The position numbers and the translations under genes were made by a program. Of a stretch of 15,084 bases of DNA, positions 8,064 through 14,500 are shown in pieces (the stretch's first letter is position 1; every line of letters starts with the position of its first letter). The notes under the pieces were generated by a model. It saw only the letters and a list, made by a program, of their open reading frames with translations. It ran no database searches and was not told the origin of the DNA. The stretch is from Rhodobacteraceae bacterium UBA6141 (GTDB lineage Bacteria > Pseudomonadota > Alphaproteobacteria > Rhodobacterales > Rhodobacteraceae), in contig DIVD01000020.1 of NCBI GenBank assembly GCA_002423245.1, positions 22,643 through 37,726 on the forward strand, written 5' to 3'.

Positions 8064-9188
8064 TCAGCGTTTGAAACTGGCGGGGCGGAAGGGCATGGGC
8101 ACGATCCGCGCGGGCAGGCGTTTGCCGCGCACATCGCCGTAGACGGTGCTGCCCTCGGGCAGGTCGGCGGGCAGGTAGGCCATCGCCACCGGCGCCGCGA
8201 TGCTGGGGCCGAAGCCGCCCGAGGTGACGCGGCCGATGGGGGCGCCGCCCTCCGGGCCGGCGAAAACCTGCACCCCCTCGCGCATCGGGGCGCGGCCTTC
8301 GGGGCGCAGGCCCCGGCGCTTGCGTGCCGGACCCTCGGCAAGCTCGCGCAGGATGCGCACCGCGCCCGGAAAGCCGCCCGCGCGGGCGCCGCCGCTGCGC
8401 CGGACCTTCTGGATCGCCCAGCCAAGGCCGGCTTCCACCGGCGAGGTTTCCTCGTCAATGTCATGGCCATAAAGGCACAGCCCCGCCTCCAGCCGCAGGC
8501 TGTCACGCGCGCCAAGGCCGATGGGGGCGACCTCGGGCATGTCCAGCAGGCGTTCGGCCAGCGCCTCGGCAAAGCCGTCCGGGACAGAGATCTCGAACCC
8601 GTCCTCGCCGGTATAGCCGGAACGCGAGATCCACAGCTCCACCCCCTGCCAGTGGCGGATGCCGACATCCATGAAGGCGAAATCGGGCGCATCGGGCACC
8701 AGCCGCGCCAGCACCGCCTCGGCCGCCGGGCCTTGCAGCGCGATCAGGCCGCGCCCCGGCACCTCGGCCAGGTCGCAATCGGGCAGGCCGGCGCGCAGGG
8801 CGGCAAGGTCCACCGCCTTGCGCGCGGCATTGACGACGAGGAAGAAATGGTCGCCCCGGTTGGCGATCATCAGATCGTCGATGATCCCGCCCGCGTCGTT
8901 GGTGAGGAACCCGTAGCGCTGCCGCCCCTCGGCCAGCCCGGCGATGTCCACCGGCATCAGCCGCTCCAGCGCCAGCGCCGCGTCGGCCTGGCGGCCGCTG
9001 ATGGCGGTGACCAGCACCTGCCCCATATGGCCCACATCGAAGAGGCCCGCCTGGCTGCGGGTGTGCAGATGCTCTTTGAGCACGCCGGCGGGGTAGTGCA
9101 CGGGCATCTCATGGCCCGCGAAGGGCACCATCCTGGCGCCAAGCCGCAGATGCAACCCGTGAAGGGCCGTGCGCTTCAGGTCGGCCAT
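8064..9188 (-). CDS. gcvT: Aminomethyltransferase, glycine cleavage T protein
   Basis: GcvT releases ammonia from the GcvH-bound aminomethyl group and transfers the one-carbon unit to tetrahydrofolate, giving 5,10-methylene-THF. The protein has 374 residues, the usual length. Family signatures are TALHGLHLRLGARMVPFAGH at 7-26, SQAGLFDVGHMGQ (45-57), LTNDAGGIIDDLM (95-107, with the conserved acidic pair D104/D105), a central ISRSGYTGEDGFEIS, and a C-terminal GRVTSGGFGPSI. The ATG at 9188 was chosen because AAGGAGG lies 6 bases upstream and the family start follows. In-frame sequence further upstream runs through the riboswitch and is not coding. It is the first gene of the operon and the direct target of the upstream riboswitch. 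Confidence 0.98.
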   Translation of the reverse strand: MADLKRTALHGLHLRLGARMVPFAGHEMPVHYPAGVLKEHLHTRSQAGLFDVGHMGQVLVTAISGRQADAALALERLMPVDIAGLAEGRQRYGFLTNDAGGIIDDLMIANRGDHFFLVVNAARKAVDLAALRAGLPDCDLAEVPGRGLIALQGPAAEAVLARLVPDAPDFAFMDVGIRHWQGVELWISRSGYTGEDGFEISVPDGFAEALAERLLDMPEVAPIGLGARDSLRLEAGLCLYGHDIDEETSPVEAGLGWAIQKVRRSGGARAGGFPGAVRILRELAEGPARKRRGLRPEGRAPMREGVQVFAGPEGGAPIGRVTSGGFGPSIAAPVAMAYLPADLPEGSTVYGDVRGKRLPARIVPMPFRPASFKR

Positions 9189-9225
9189 CGCCGCCCTCCT
9201 TGCCTTTGGCCGGGGAATACGCCCT

Positions 9226-9263
9226 GGCATCGCCCGGCGGGATCGTCCCGCCGTTCCGATGCC
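9226..9263 (-). promoter_or_regulatory. Long hairpin between glycine riboswitch and gcvT
   Basis: On the transcript strand GGCATCG pairs with CGATGCC (outer stem, 7 bp) and CGGCGGGA pairs with TCCCGCCG (inner stem, 8 bp, CGA loop), joined by a GAA/GG internal loop. It starts 2 bases after the 3' strand of aptamer 2 helix P1 and ends 37 bases before the gcvT ATG. No U-run follows, so it is not a standard intrinsic terminator. It is placed where an expression platform is expected. Confidence 0.7.
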
Positions 9264-9265
9264 CC

Positions 9266-9434
9266 CTCTGTCCCTTGCGCCTGAGATCGTTATCCCTTCG
9301 GCGGACGCGGAACTGCCGCGCCTCTCTCCAGAGTGCTTTGCCAGAACGGTCCCTTGCGCCTGAGAGTTTACCGGGGCGGTTGCTCCTTCGGCACCGGATT
9401 GCCCCGGGGGGCGCACCGGATTCTCCCGATCCTG
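9266..9434 (-). promoter_or_regulatory. Tandem glycine riboswitch (two aptamers) controlling gcvTHP
   Basis: Two glycine aptamers lie in the leader of gcvT. Aptamer 1 (9434-9341) has a P1 formed around CGG/CCG, the core CCGAAGGAGCAACC (9391-9378) and ACTCTCAGGCGCAAGGGAC (9367-9349). A short linker, CAAAGCA (9340-9334), leads to aptamer 2 (9333-9266). This has P1 CTCTG/CAGAG, GGAGAG just inside it, the core GCCGAAGGGATAACG and TCTCAGGCGCAAGGGACAGAG. The 17-base block TCTCAGGCGCAAGGGAC is identical in both aptamers, 79 bases apart. The layout matches the known glycine riboswitch family, in which glycine binding usually turns on the glycine cleavage operon. The direction of control here is inferred, since the platform lacks an obvious terminator. 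Confidence 0.95.
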
Positions 9435-9442
9435 ACCCCTAC

Positions 9443-9472
9443 GCGATAGCCGAGCGCCCGCGGCTCTGGCAA
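9443..9472 (-). promoter_or_regulatory. Candidate promoter of the gcv operon
   Basis: TTGCCA (9472-9467, minus strand) is followed after 18 bases by TATCGC (9448-9443). Each box matches the consensus only partly. Transcription would begin near 9436, within a couple of bases of the first aptamer. That fit is the main support for the call. Confidence 0.4.
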
Positions 9473-9503
9473 GTGAAATGCACGGATGCAAGCGAAAGCC
9501 CCG

Positions 9504-9525
9504 GCCGCCGGGCAAGCCCTCCGGC
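9504..9525 (-). terminator. Weak hairpin downstream of livF, possible terminator
   Basis: GCCGGAGGGC and GCCCGGCGGC (minus strand) pair over eight of ten positions around a TT loop, 32 bases after the livF stop. The following bases contain only a short TTT. It may mark the end of the importer operon before the gcv promoter, but termination strength is doubtful. Confidence 0.3.
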
Positions 9526-9557
9526 AGGGTGACGGGAACCGGCCCGCGCGCCCGCCC

Positions 9558-10253
9558 TCAGATCCCCACGTATTTCAGGAATTGGGGCGAGGCATGGGTC
9601 ATGCCGGCGGCGGGCAGCAGCTCTGCCACGCGGCCATGCTCGACGAAGGCCACCCGGTCCGCGACCGACAGCACCGCGTCCACCCGCTGTTCCACCAGCA
9701 CCGTCGCCACCCCCGTCGCCTTCAGCGCCAGCACGGTTTCGCGGATCAGCGCGATCATCGAGGGTTGCAGCCCCTCGGTCGGCTCGTCCAGCAGCAGCAC
9801 CTTCGGCTCGAGGCAGAGCGCGCGGGCGATGGCGAGCATCTGCTGCTCGCCGCCCGAAAGCGTGCGCGAGACCTGGCCCAGACGTTCGCGCAGGCGCGGA
9901 AAGAGCGTCAGCACATGCTCGCGCGTCGCGGGGCCGCGGCGGCGGGTCATCAGGCCGATCTCGATATTCTCGGCCACGGTCAGATCGCCGAACAGCCGCC
10001 GCCCCTGCGGCACATAGCCGATGCCGAGGCGCGGCACCTCATGCGCGGGCAGGCCGCTGATGCGGGTGCCGTCCAGCGTGATGGTGCCCCCTGTGGCGGG
10101 CACCAGCCCCATGATCGCCTTCATCAGCGTGGATTTTCCGGCGCCGTTGCGGCCCATGACGCACAGCACCTCTCCCGCCGCCGCCCGCAGGGTCAGCCCC
10201 CGCAGCACCGCCACCGCGCCATAGCCGGCGTGAAGCTCGCTCACGTCAAGCAT
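9558..10253 (-). CDS. livF: LivF-type ABC transporter ATP-binding protein
   Basis: This is one of two cytoplasmic ATPases of a hydrophobic/branched-chain amino-acid type (HAAT) importer. The protein has 231 residues, as expected for LivF. Visible motifs are Walker A GRNGAGKST (34-42), Q-loop Q83 in GYVPQGRRLF, signature LSGGEQ (132-137), and Walker B VLLLDEPTEGLQPS (152-165), followed by VLVEQRVD, where the switch position is Q189, as is usual in LivF. The GIGYVPQGRRLFGDLTVAENI stretch separates LivF from LivG. The ATG at 10253 follows the livG stop with no base between (TGAATG), so translation is coupled. It is the last gene of the importer operon, 122 bases before the glycine riboswitch. 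The symbol denotes family; the substrate is not known. Confidence 0.95.
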   Translation of the reverse strand: MLDVSELHAGYGAVAVLRGLTLRAAAGEVLCVMGRNGAGKSTLMKAIMGLVPATGGTITLDGTRISGLPAHEVPRLGIGYVPQGRRLFGDLTVAENIEIGLMTRRRGPATREHVLTLFPRLRERLGQVSRTLSGGEQQMLAIARALCLEPKVLLLDEPTEGLQPSMIALIRETVLALKATGVATVLVEQRVDAVLSVADRVAFVEHGRVAELLPAAGMTHASPQFLKYVGI

Positions 10254-10964
10254 TCAGCCCCCCAGATAGGCGGCCTGCACCGCCGCGTTGGCGCGGATCT
10301 CGGCGGGTGTGCCGGTGGCCAGCACCCGCCCGAAGTTCAGCACCGTGATCCGGTCGGCAAGGTCCATCACCACGTCCATGTTGTGCTCGATCAGCAGCAC
10401 CGTCATGTCCGGCACCGCGCCGCGCACCAGCGCCTTGAACGCCTCGATCTCGGCATTCGCAAGCCCCTGCGTCGGCTCGTCGAGGATCAGCAGGCGCGGG
10501 CGGAGCGCGAGGCCCATGCCCAGCTCCAGGAGGCGCTGGTGGCCGTAGGAGAGATCCCCGGCCAGCATCGCGGCGCGGCCCGCGAGGCCGACGCGGTCGA
10601 GCGCGGCGAGGGACCCGGCGGCGAGGTTCTTCGCCCCGCGCGACTGGACGGCGAGGGCGATGTTGTCCAGCACGGTCAGCCGCGGGTAGATCGCGGTGAT
10701 CTGGAACGTGTAGGCGATGCCGGCGCGCACCCGGGCATGGGCCGGCAGGCGGGTGATGTCGCGCCCGGCAAGGCGGATGCTGCCCGATTGCACCGGAACC
10801 CGGCCGCAGAGCAGGCCGACCAGCGTGGTCTTGCCCGCGCCATTGGGGCCGATCAGGGCATGGATCTCGCCCTGCGCAAGGTCGAAATCCACCCCGTCCA
10901 CCGCGCGCAGGCCGCCGAAATGGCAGGTGAGGGAACGGGCCTCCAGCAGGGTCAGGGCAGCCAT
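10254..10964 (-). CDS. livG: LivG-type ABC transporter ATP-binding protein
   Basis: This is the second ATPase of the HAAT importer; it is expected to pair with LivF under the LivH/LivM permeases. The protein has 236 residues. Motifs are Walker A GPNGAGKTT (39-47), the LivG-type Q-loop region AYTFQITAIYPRLTVLDNI, signature LSYGHQ (138-143), Walker B LLILDEPTQGLAN (158-170), and switch H194 in LIEHNMDVVMDLADR. The length is a little below the 250-260 of classical LivG, because the insert between the Q-loop and the signature is shorter. The start at 10964 lies 13 bases inside livM, with AGGGGG upstream. The stop abuts the livF start. Confidence 0.95.
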   Translation of the reverse strand: MAALTLLEARSLTCHFGGLRAVDGVDFDLAQGEIHALIGPNGAGKTTLVGLLCGRVPVQSGSIRLAGRDITRLPAHARVRAGIAYTFQITAIYPRLTVLDNIALAVQSRGAKNLAAGSLAALDRVGLAGRAAMLAGDLSYGHQRLLELGMGLALRPRLLILDEPTQGLANAEIEAFKALVRGAVPDMTVLLIEHNMDVVMDLADRITVLNFGRVLATGTPAEIRANAAVQAAYLGG

Positions 10965-11899
10965 GTCAGCCCCCTGTCCCGCAGCGTGCCCAGGATGCCC
11001 TTCGGCGCGAACAGCACCAGCACCAGCAGCGCCGCGCCCACGACCAGCAGATGCGCGGTGGTGACGCCGCTGGCAAGGTCGATCAGGTAGAACATCAGCG
11101 CCGCGCCAAGGAAGGGGCCCAGCACCGTCCCCGCCCCGCCCAGCAGCACGTAAAGCAGCGGCAGGATCGAATACTGGATCGAGGCGAACCCGGCGCCGAC
11201 ATAGCCGAACAGAAGCCCGTAGGCCGCCCCCGCCGCGCCGGCATAGAGGCCCGACAGCACCAGCGCCGCCAGCTTCACGCGGAAGGGATCGTAGCCCAGC
11301 ATCCGGCTGCGCTCTTCATTCTCGCGCATCGCGACCATCACCCGCCCGAAGGGAGAGCGCACCAGCGCCAGATTGACCAGCAGCGCGGCGGCAAACAGGG
11401 CAAGCGCGGCGCAATAGCGGGTGGCGTCCTGCGAGAGGTCGAGGCCCATGAGCACACGCGCGGCGCGGTCGATGACGATGCCCTCCTCGCCGCGGGTGTA
11501 GGGGGTGTAGTAGAGGATGGTCAGATAGCCCGCCTGCGCGAACATCAGCGTGACGATCATGAACGACACGCCCGCCCTGCGCAGCGCCAGCAGGCCCACC
11601 GCAAGCGCGAGGCCGCCCCCCGCGGCGAGGCCCGCCACCAGCCCCGCGCCCGCGCCCCAGCCGGCCAGCGCCACCGGCATCCCCATGCCGTAGAGCCCCG
11701 CCCCGAAGAACAGCGCATGGCCAAGGCTCAGAAGCCCGGTATAGCCGAAGGCGATGTTGAACCCCATCGCATAGACCGCCAGCACCATGATCCGCGCAAG
11801 GTTGCCCGCGTGATAGGCCGGCAGCACGGCCTGCGCCGCCAGCAGCGCCGCCAGCACGCCCAGATGCAGCGCCCAGATTTTCGCGGCGCCCCCGTTCAT
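10952..11899 (-). CDS. livM: LivM-type ABC transporter permease
   Basis: This inner-membrane permease has 315 residues and about eight to ten hydrophobic segments. Family landmarks are YAMGFNIAFGYTGLLSLGHALFFGAGLYG (about residues 43-71) and the cytoplasmic loop SPFGRVMVAMRENEERSRMLGYDPFRVKL (about 193-221), which carries the EAA-like contact to the ATPases. A final GGAGTVLGPFLGAALM segment follows. The start at 11899 was chosen because the ATGA overlap with the livH stop is typical, and MNGGAAKIWALHLGV leads into the first membrane helix. The in-frame region further upstream is only a shadow of livH. The 3' end overlaps livG by 13 bases. Confidence 0.95.
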   Translation of the reverse strand: MNGGAAKIWALHLGVLAALLAAQAVLPAYHAGNLARIMVLAVYAMGFNIAFGYTGLLSLGHALFFGAGLYGMGMPVALAGWGAGAGLVAGLAAGGGLALAVGLLALRRAGVSFMIVTLMFAQAGYLTILYYTPYTRGEEGIVIDRAARVLMGLDLSQDATRYCAALALFAAALLVNLALVRSPFGRVMVAMRENEERSRMLGYDPFRVKLAALVLSGLYAGAAGAAYGLLFGYVGAGFASIQYSILPLLYVLLGGAGTVLGPFLGAALMFYLIDLASGVTTAHLLVVGAALLVLVLFAPKGILGTLRDRGLTWLP

Positions 11900-12777
11900 G
11901 CCGCGCGCCGCCCCATCAGCCCCTGCGGGCGGAACACCAGCACCAGCGCCACGAACAGCGTGGCAAGGATCTTCGCCAGCGTCGGCGAGAAGAAGACCGA
12001 GATCACCCCGTCCGACAGCCCGATCAGCAGCGCCGCGACCAGCGCCCCGCGCAGGCTGCCAAGGCCGCCGACGATCACCACCATGAAGGACAGCAGCAGC
12101 GGATCCTGCCCCATCAGGTAATGCGCCTGCTGGATCGGCACGATCAGCACCGCCGCCACCGCCGCAAGCCCCGCGCCAAGCGCGAACACCCCGGCATAGA
12201 CCCGCTCGACATTGATGCCGAAGGCGCGCGCCATCTCGCGGTCGATCTGGGTGGCGCGCATCACAAGCCCGATCCTCGTGCGCGCCAGCAGCAGCCAGAC
12301 GCCGGCCAGCACCACCGCCGCCGCCGCGATCACCGCCAGCTTGTAGCCCGAATAGCCGAACCATGGCAGTTGCACGCGCAGCGTGAAGGGCGCCTCGACC
12401 GGGCGGGCCTCGGGGCCGTAAAGGCTCAGCGCCGCCTGTTGCAGCACATAAAGCAGGCCGATGGTGGCGACGATGGTCGCATCGGGATCGTAGCCCAGCC
12501 GCTTGAGCACCAGCGTGTCGGCCAGCGCCGCGACCGCGCCGACCAGCAGCGGGCACAGCACCAGCGCGGCGATGAACCCAGCCGCCGGGGGGCCGGGGAT
12601 CCATGTGGTCACGAACCAGGCGGCGACGGCGCCGAGCATGAAGAACTCGCCATGCGCCACGTTGACCACGCGCATCACGCCGAAGACCAGCGCGAGCCCG
12701 AGGGCCGTCAGCGCCAGCACCGCCGATGTCACCAGCCCCTCCATCAGGGCCAGAAGCAGGAAAGGTCCGAAATCCAC
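11896..12777 (-). CDS. livH: LivH-type ABC transporter permease
   Basis: This 293-residue inner-membrane permease is the partner of LivM. It opens with a GTG at 12777 (VDFGPFLLLALMEG, read as Met). It then shows the LivH pattern ALGLALVFGVMRVVNVAHGE (about 25-44), a loop TRIGLVMRATQIDREMARAFGIN (about 164-186) that contacts an ATPase, and IVGGLGSLRGALVAALLIG (about 233-251). GTG was chosen because the length before the first conserved helix matches the family. An ATG 11 codons later is the alternative, and neither has a strong ribosome-binding site. The gene lies 82 bases after the binding-protein gene, with stem-loops in the gap. Its stop overlaps the livM start by 4 bases. Confidence 0.94.
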   Translation of the reverse strand: MDFGPFLLLALMEGLVTSAVLALTALGLALVFGVMRVVNVAHGEFFMLGAVAAWFVTTWIPGPPAAGFIAALVLCPLLVGAVAALADTLVLKRLGYDPDATIVATIGLLYVLQQAALSLYGPEARPVEAPFTLRVQLPWFGYSGYKLAVIAAAAVVLAGVWLLLARTRIGLVMRATQIDREMARAFGINVERVYAGVFALGAGLAAVAAVLIVPIQQAHYLMGQDPLLLSFMVVIVGGLGSLRGALVAALLIGLSDGVISVFFSPTLAKILATLFVALVLVFRPQGLMGRRAA

Positions 12778-12788
12778 GCAGATGCCCC

Positions 12789-12827
12789 CGGTCGCAGGAC
12801 CGTCGCGGGCAAGGGGCGCCCGGCCCC
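12789..12827 (-). promoter_or_regulatory. Stem-loops between the binding-protein gene and livH
   Basis: On the transcript strand GGGGC and GCCCC pair around CGGGC (12827-12813), and CGGTC and GACCG pair around CTGC (12802-12789). They lie in the 82-base gap before the GTG start of livH. In comparable importer operons such structures protect the upstream binding-protein mRNA and lower permease expression; that role here is inferred. There is no U-tract. Confidence 0.45.
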
Positions 12828-12859
12828 CGCCCCCGCCGCCTCAGCCCGCCCGCGCCGCT

Positions 12860-14146
12860 TCAGAACGACATGGCGGTATAGTCCACCTCGTCGGGATACA
12901 TCCCGTCTTCGAGCGAGGTGGTGTGCACGCGGGCCAGCCTGCCGCCCTCGACCTTCGAGATGTATTGCAGCCCGAACACCTGATGGGTCTTGCCGTTGAA
13001 GGTCTTGGCGCCCTGCGGATGTTCAAGGCTGTAGGGCATTTCGGTCATCGCCTCGATGGCCTCGACCAGCTTCTGCCGGTCGGCGGGGCCCCGATAGCCC
13101 GCCGCCTCCATCCCCGCCTTCAGGATGAACAGCGTCTCCCAGACCGAGAACATGTGCCCGTAGGTCGAGATGTCCCTGGCATCGGCCAGCGAGGCGCCGG
13201 AGTCATCGACGCCGACGGCGGCGCGGTAGGGCCGCTCATGCTCGCCCGCATCCGGCTGAAGATAGCGGCAATGGCCTTCCCAGAAATGCGTGCCCTCGAG
13301 GAATTCCAGCCCCGGCGAGGCGAACTCCACCGCCTCGAGCGAATCGACGAAGCCGAAGATCTCGGGCCGCGCGCCCGAGCCGTAGAACTCGCCCAGTTCC
13401 TTCACGAAGGTCAGCACGGCCGGGCCGACCATGACGTGATAGATCACCTCGGTCCCGGCGGGAATGCGCGGCAGATAGCGGGTGAAGCTGGTTTCGGTCG
13501 GCGGAATCGCGATCTGCGCGATCACCTCGCCGCCCGCCGCCCGGATCGCGGGGGCGAAGGCGTCGCGGTGGTCATGGCCGAAGGCATAGTCCGGGAAGAT
13601 CATCGTGACCTTCTTGCCGAGCGTCTGCGAAATCCACGGCGCCATCGCCTGCACCTGCGATTTCACGTCGGTGATGCCCGGTTGCAGCGTCCAGCGGTTC
13701 AGGCTGCCCGAGGCGACGTGATGGCCCTCGGAGCAGACGAGGTAGGGCATCTTCAGCTCGCCCGCGCGGGGCGCGGTGCCGACGACCACATGGCTGAACA
13801 GCGCGCCGAACACCGCGTCGCAGCCCGAGGGGCCGGCGAATTTCTCCAGCACCTCGGCGCCGCGCCTGGGGTCGGTGCCGTCATCCTCGAACACTATCTC
13901 CACCGGGCGGCCATTGATGCCGCCGCCCTCGTTCACCAGCTTCAGCGCGGCCTGCGCGGTGCGTTCATACCAGCGGCCATAGGCGGCGCCGATGCCGGTG
14001 CGGTGCAACTGGAAGCCAAGCCTGATCGGCGCCGCGCTCTGCGCGCTGGCAAAGCGGGCCGGCAGCGCCAGCGCCGCACCCGAGGCCGCAAGCCCGCCAA
14101 GCACGCGGCGGCGCGACGGGGTCGGTCCTGTCAATCTGGGCGTCAT
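12860..14146 (-). CDS. ABC transporter substrate-binding protein (LivK/HAAT type), Tat-exported
   Basis: This 428-residue periplasmic binding protein belongs to the type I (Peripla_BP_6-like) class that delivers ligands to LivHMGF permeases. The N terminus carries a twin-arginine signal: SRRRVLGG at 11-18, a hydrophobic stretch, and likely cleavage after ASA at residue 35. Export by Tat implies folding before transport. The mature part starts APIRLGFQLHRTGIGAAYGRW and has the lobe-1 segment EGGGINGRPVEIVFEDDGTDP. Next come FPDYAFGHDHRDAF and a C-terminal GKTHQVFGLQYISKVEGG. The ATG at 14146 has GGAG 10 bases upstream. It is the first gene of the importer operon. The ligand is not predictable by eye. 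It does not look like the urea-binding UrtA to me, despite the urease gene elsewhere in the window. Confidence 0.92.
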   Translation of the reverse strand: MTPRLTGPTPSRRRVLGGLAASGAALALPARFASAQSAAPIRLGFQLHRTGIGAAYGRWYERTAQAALKLVNEGGGINGRPVEIVFEDDGTDPRRGAEVLEKFAGPSGCDAVFGALFSHVVVGTAPRAGELKMPYLVCSEGHHVASGSLNRWTLQPGITDVKSQVQAMAPWISQTLGKKVTMIFPDYAFGHDHRDAFAPAIRAAGGEVIAQIAIPPTETSFTRYLPRIPAGTEVIYHVMVGPAVLTFVKELGEFYGSGARPEIFGFVDSLEAVEFASPGLEFLEGTHFWEGHCRYLQPDAGEHERPYRAAVGVDDSGASLADARDISTYGHMFSVWETLFILKAGMEAAGYRGPADRQKLVEAIEAMTEMPYSLEHPQGAKTFNGKTHQVFGLQYISKVEGGRLARVHTTSLEDGMYPDEVDYTAMSF

Positions 14147-14409
14147 GGGAATATCTCCGCTGTTGGGGCCTGATCCTGATCCTGCGCGCCGGGTCCTGCC
14201 AGGGCAATGGAACCCACGCAAACGAAATGTCCACGCCGTCCTGCAGCCCCGGCAGGGCCCATCCCGATCCCCGTCCCGAGGCGGGGGCGCCGCCAAGACA
14301 TATTGACCCAGCGTCAGCAGCGCAATCGGGGAATGGTCCGCGTGACAGTCCGCGCGCGCTCAAGACGCAGCACCGGCGGCGGTCAGCAGCCCGGCGGCGC
14401 CGGCCGCCC
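14147..14409. other. Leader and promoter region of the importer operon
   Basis: Together with the adjacent repeat array this forms a 342-base gap between the VOC stop and the binding-protein start. It holds one promoter candidate (14297-14325), which would leave a leader of about 145 bases. GGATCAGGATCAGG, a short direct repeat, lies about 25-40 bases before the ATG. I see no ORF with recognisable sequence and no riboswitch I can name. Confidence 0.5.
14297..14325 (-). promoter_or_regulatory. Candidate promoter of the importer operon
   Basis: TTGCGC (14325-14320, minus strand) is followed after 17 bases by TATGTC (14302-14297). Each box matches three of six consensus bases, but the -10 lies in the most AT-rich part of the gap. 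It is the best candidate in the region and no more than that. Confidence 0.3.
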
Positions 14410-14500
14410 GTCACGGCTGGCCGTCATGGCTGGCCGTCACGGCTGGCCGTCATGGCTGGCCGTCATGGCTGGCCGTCATGGCTGGCCGTCACGGCTGGCC
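14410..14500. repeat. 13-bp tandem repeat, seven perfect units
   Basis: Seven contiguous units of GTCAYGGCTGGCC run from 14410 to 14500. The only variation is at base 5, where the plus-strand order is C, T, C, T, T, T, C. The rightmost unit overlaps the end of the VOC gene and encodes its last residues (GQP) and TGA stop. Six further units lie downstream of that stop. Because the stop is in the first unit on the transcript strand, gain or loss of later units leaves the protein unchanged. The near-perfect copies indicate recent slippage, so copy number probably varies between strains. Confidence 0.97.

Noticed and set aside
9226..9263. Intrinsic terminator call for the hairpin after the riboswitch
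   Set aside because: The stem is strong but no run of T follows on the transcript strand, so it is listed as a regulatory hairpin.
7674..9284. Long plus-strand open frame opposite gcvH and gcvT
   Set aside because: Composition is typical of an antisense shadow and it crosses the riboswitch; the minus-strand genes are unambiguous.
9486..11090. Long plus-strand open frame opposite livF and livG
   Set aside because: Gln/His/Arg-rich sequence without motifs, antisense to two complete ABC ATPases.
11900..12604. In-frame upstream extension of livM
   Set aside because: The extension overlaps livH in another frame and has no permease-like sequence; the ATGA start at 11899 fits the family.
12860..14146. 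Urea-binding protein UrtA and a urea importer serving the urease
   Set aside because: The binding protein does not show the UrtA pattern I would expect, and the genes are 11 kb from ureC across unrelated operons; a profile search would settle it.
14147..14296. In-frame N-terminal extension of the substrate-binding protein
   Set aside because: It would bury the twin-arginine signal about 50 residues into the protein; the ATG at 14146 has a ribosome-binding site.
14410..14500. CRISPR array
   Set aside because: Units are only 13 bases and directly contiguous, with no spacers and no cas genes nearby.
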